From contig NC_134950.1 in the NCBI RefSeq assembly GCF_965638725.1, positions 6,944,101 through 7,008,100 on the forward strand: DNA of 64,000 nucleotides. Reading direction: 5' to 3'. The notes below the pieces were generated by a model. The model saw only the letters and a list, made by a program, of their open reading frames with translations, was not told the DNA's origin and did not search any database. The position numbers and the translations under genes were made by a program. This document shows positions 63,701 to 64,000 of the stretch, piece after piece (the stretch's first letter is position 1; each line of letters begins with the position of its first letter). This DNA comes from Aptenodytes patagonicus. Lineage: Eukaryota > Chordata > Aves > Sphenisciformes > Spheniscidae.

Positions 63701-64000
63701 TTACACATATATAATGAAAATGGACAGAAGAGAACTTAAATAGGCACAGATATCCTGTACTGAAGAACATCACAGATTCACTGACAAGCACTGCTATACA
63801 GATTTCTTTCTGTATAATACAGGAAGAATTATACCTTCATAACAATATTTTAATTGCATTTTTCCTGCTGATTTTTTTGCATGTTTCAGGTATTTATAAA
63901 AGCATTCATTTTTGTATTTAAAGCCATTATTCTTCCTGTGGATGACAGCATTTGTGTTCCTACCACCTACCAAATGCAATACAACGGACTTCTCCTCTAC
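60728..64000 (-). other. KHDRBS3: KHDRBS3 intron, partial
   Basis: From the acceptor at 60728 to the window edge. AT-rich. No exon with the Pro- and Arg/Gly-rich coding expected upstream is present, so the next exon lies beyond 64000. No mobile element recognised. Confidence 0.8.

Overview
The window is vertebrate, almost certainly avian, nuclear DNA. Three kinds of evidence agree. There are repeated CR1 LINE fragments ending in the bird-type ATTCTATG octamer tail. There are solo LTRs of families common in bird genomes. There are three terminal coding exons of a host gene, KHDRBS3 (SLM2/T-STAR, a STAR-family RNA-binding splicing regulator), whose peptides nearly match the human C terminus. 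No exon, rRNA, tRNA, CRISPR array or prokaryote-style operon was recognised beyond what is listed.

Layout. Positions 1 to about 33.4 kb are gene-poor sequence downstream of KHDRBS3 and loaded with mobile elements. It holds eight CR1 copies, counting a 110-bp end fragment and three old decayed pieces. Two copies are young and lie in direct orientation (5649-7669 and 22850-25616). An LTR is inserted inside an older related LTR (26197-27825) with an exact 5-bp target duplication. Another solo LTR lies at 32847-33382. There is also a 146-base purine microsatellite (11881-12026) and a genomic A-tail with a correctly spaced AATAAA (4928-4976, minus strand). From 33.4 kb to the right edge I recognise no CR1 or LTR.

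KHDRBS3 is read on the minus strand, so transcription runs from high to low coordinates. The exons are 60645-60727, 45866-45924 and 42631-42722 (stop at 42631-42633). The 3' UTR is about 0.5 kb and ends near 42112, with AATAAA followed by a GU-rich element. The exons join in phase (0 in, 2, 1) and encode the Tyr-rich tail and the C-terminal nuclear-localisation-type end. Upstream exons with the KH domain lie beyond the right edge.

The most interesting observation is a possible second 3' end of KHDRBS3. Two splice-bounded segments lie 1.4 and 3.8 kb beyond the canonical stop on the same strand: a 57-nt cassette at 41150-41206 and a terminal exon ending at 38784. Both accept the phase left by the 83-nt exon and stay open for 47 codons to a stop, followed by AATAAA. 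If used, they would replace the canonical C terminus. A separate acceptor-bounded, GC3-rich 33-codon frame on the minus strand at 13060-13158 also looks like a terminal coding exon of something I cannot name.
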